This document shows positions 6,159 through 6,434 of a stretch of 6,434 bases of DNA, piece after piece. Source of the DNA: Acidobacteriota bacterium (GTDB lineage Bacteria; Acidobacteriota; Terriglobia; UBA7540). A model generated the notes under the pieces. It saw nothing but the letters and a program-made list of their open reading frames with translations. It searched no databases and had not been told where the DNA came from. Positions within the stretch are counted from its first letter, which is position 1, and every line of letters starts with the position of its first letter. The position numbers were made by a program, and so were the translations under genes. The DNA lies in the NCBI GenBank assembly GCA_003224635.1, contig QHZK01000191.1:1-6434 (forward strand), written 5' to 3'.

Positions 6159-6353
6159 CTAGGAATTCTTCTTGTTAAATTTGCACTGCGCCTGCGTCGG
6201 CGAGATCTTGCCGCAGGACAAGGCCATAGTCTCAAAGACCTGCTCGCAGCGAAACGCGGGCTTCTGATACGGCCTCTTCCCAACCGGCTGCGCCTCGGGC
6301 TCAGCCGGCTGTGATGCGAGTTGATCGTTCTGCCTGGAGGCATTCATCTTCAT
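6159..6353 (-). CDS. Candidate RiPP precursor peptide, 64 residues
   Basis: The start is the ATG at 6351-6353, with a GGGG run about 6 bases before it; a second ATG two codons later is possible. The stop is a TAG at 6159. The N-terminal half (1-26) is polar and low in complexity (Q, A, P, E). A leader-like motif follows: Tyr29-x2-Pro32-x-Phe34-x5-Phe40-x-Thr42. Tyr, Pro, Phe/Leu and Phe have the relative spacing 1, 4, 6 and 12 seen in lasso leader peptides, which bind a PqqD-like recognition element. The presumed core after about residue 44 is LSCGKISPTQAQC then KFNKKNS, with Cys47 and Cys57, basic, ending in Ser64. Another Cys (36) lies within the leader motif. There is no signal peptide or membrane helix. 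Its neighbours are a Ser-His protease and an HPr-kinase-like protein. The cleavage site and the modification cannot be read from the sequence. An unmodified small protein processed by the protease remains possible. Confidence 0.75.
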   Translation of the reverse strand: MKMNASRQNDQLASQPAEPEAQPVGKRPYQKPAFRCEQVFETMALSCGKISPTQAQCKFNKKNS

Positions 6354-6434
6354 TGCAACCCCGATTGAGTCAGCTTGATGGCGCAGGCGCCACCCGCAAT
6401 TCCGTTACAAGTGGTATTCGCCAAGTTCGAGAAA
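6350..6434 (-). CDS. 3' end of a small Cys-containing ORF, possible second precursor (partial)
   Basis: Minus-strand frame from 6433: 27 residues enter from the window edge and end at a TGA (6350-6352) that overlaps the ATG of the 64-residue peptide as ATGA, typical of translational coupling. The visible end reads FSNLANTTCNGIAGGAC followed by AIKLTQSGLQ. It resembles the downstream peptide after its Phe40 (VF-ETMALSC, a few polar residues, a second Cys, then a polar tail): Phe is followed by Cys at a distance of 8 here and 7 there. It could be a tandem precursor. It could also be the end of another operon gene or chance, because a plus-strand frame from ATG 6378 is also open. Third-position GC (about two thirds) fits coding but is not decisive over 27 codons. 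Confidence 0.4.
   Translation of the reverse strand, partial: FSNLANTTCNGIAGGACAIKLTQSGLQ

Noticed and set aside
5721..6314. 197-codon plus-strand open frame
   Set aside because: It covers the protease and the peptide gene on the other strand; the protease catalytic motifs decide in favour of the minus strand.
6378..6434. Plus-strand ATG frame (MAQAPPAIPLQVVFAKFEK) running off the window as a divergent gene start
   Set aside because: It has no ribosome site and competes with the minus-strand frame that ends in an ATGA overlap with the peptide gene. It cannot be excluded without sequence to the right.

Overview
The window is GC-rich with strongly GC3-biased genes. A TPR-fused multihaem c-type cytochrome, several secreted TPR proteins and a remnant of the DUF4038/'collagen-binding' glycosidase-like family are typical of soil Acidobacteriota (Bryobacterales/Solibacter-like). 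That assignment is inference from gene content, since no rRNA or marker gene is present.

Left half, plus strand (1-4448). The window opens in the last 46 codons of a TPR-type protein. A 615-residue exported cytochrome with seven CXXCH haem sites and a C-terminal TPR region follows (295-2142). After a 352-base non-coding gap holding a perfect 14-base palindrome comes a 410-residue exported TPR protein with an exact 34-residue repeat period (2495-3727). The two TPR proteins have similar C-terminal ends and flank the cytochrome, which suggests a periplasmic respiratory or scaffold module. About 200 bases further on lies the broken 3' end of a DUF4038/apiosidase-like gene (about 3922-4448), readable in two frames separated by an apparent AT duplication.

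Centre. A tRNA-Glu with anticodon CTC lies on the minus strand (4520-4591) at the convergence point of the two gene blocks.

Right half, minus strand (4655-6434, read right to left). This is the most interesting part: a compact operon that looks like part of a RiPP (ribosomally made, modified peptide) locus. It contains (i) the 3' end of a small Cys-containing ORF entering from the window edge, overlapping by ATGA (ii) a 64-residue peptide with the spacing Y-x2-P-x-F-x5-F, as in lasso-type leader peptides, and a Cys-containing tail ending in Ser; (iii) a soluble S24/S26-type Ser-His signal-peptidase-like protease; and (iv) an HPr-kinase-like protein with a P-loop. HPr-kinase homologues in lasso peptide clusters phosphorylate the C-terminal Ser of the precursor. 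The working model is therefore a precursor that is bound by an RRE (PqqD-like) protein, cleaved by the S26 protease and perhaps phosphorylated by the kinase. The RRE and any cyclase would have to lie beyond position 6434; none is visible in the window.
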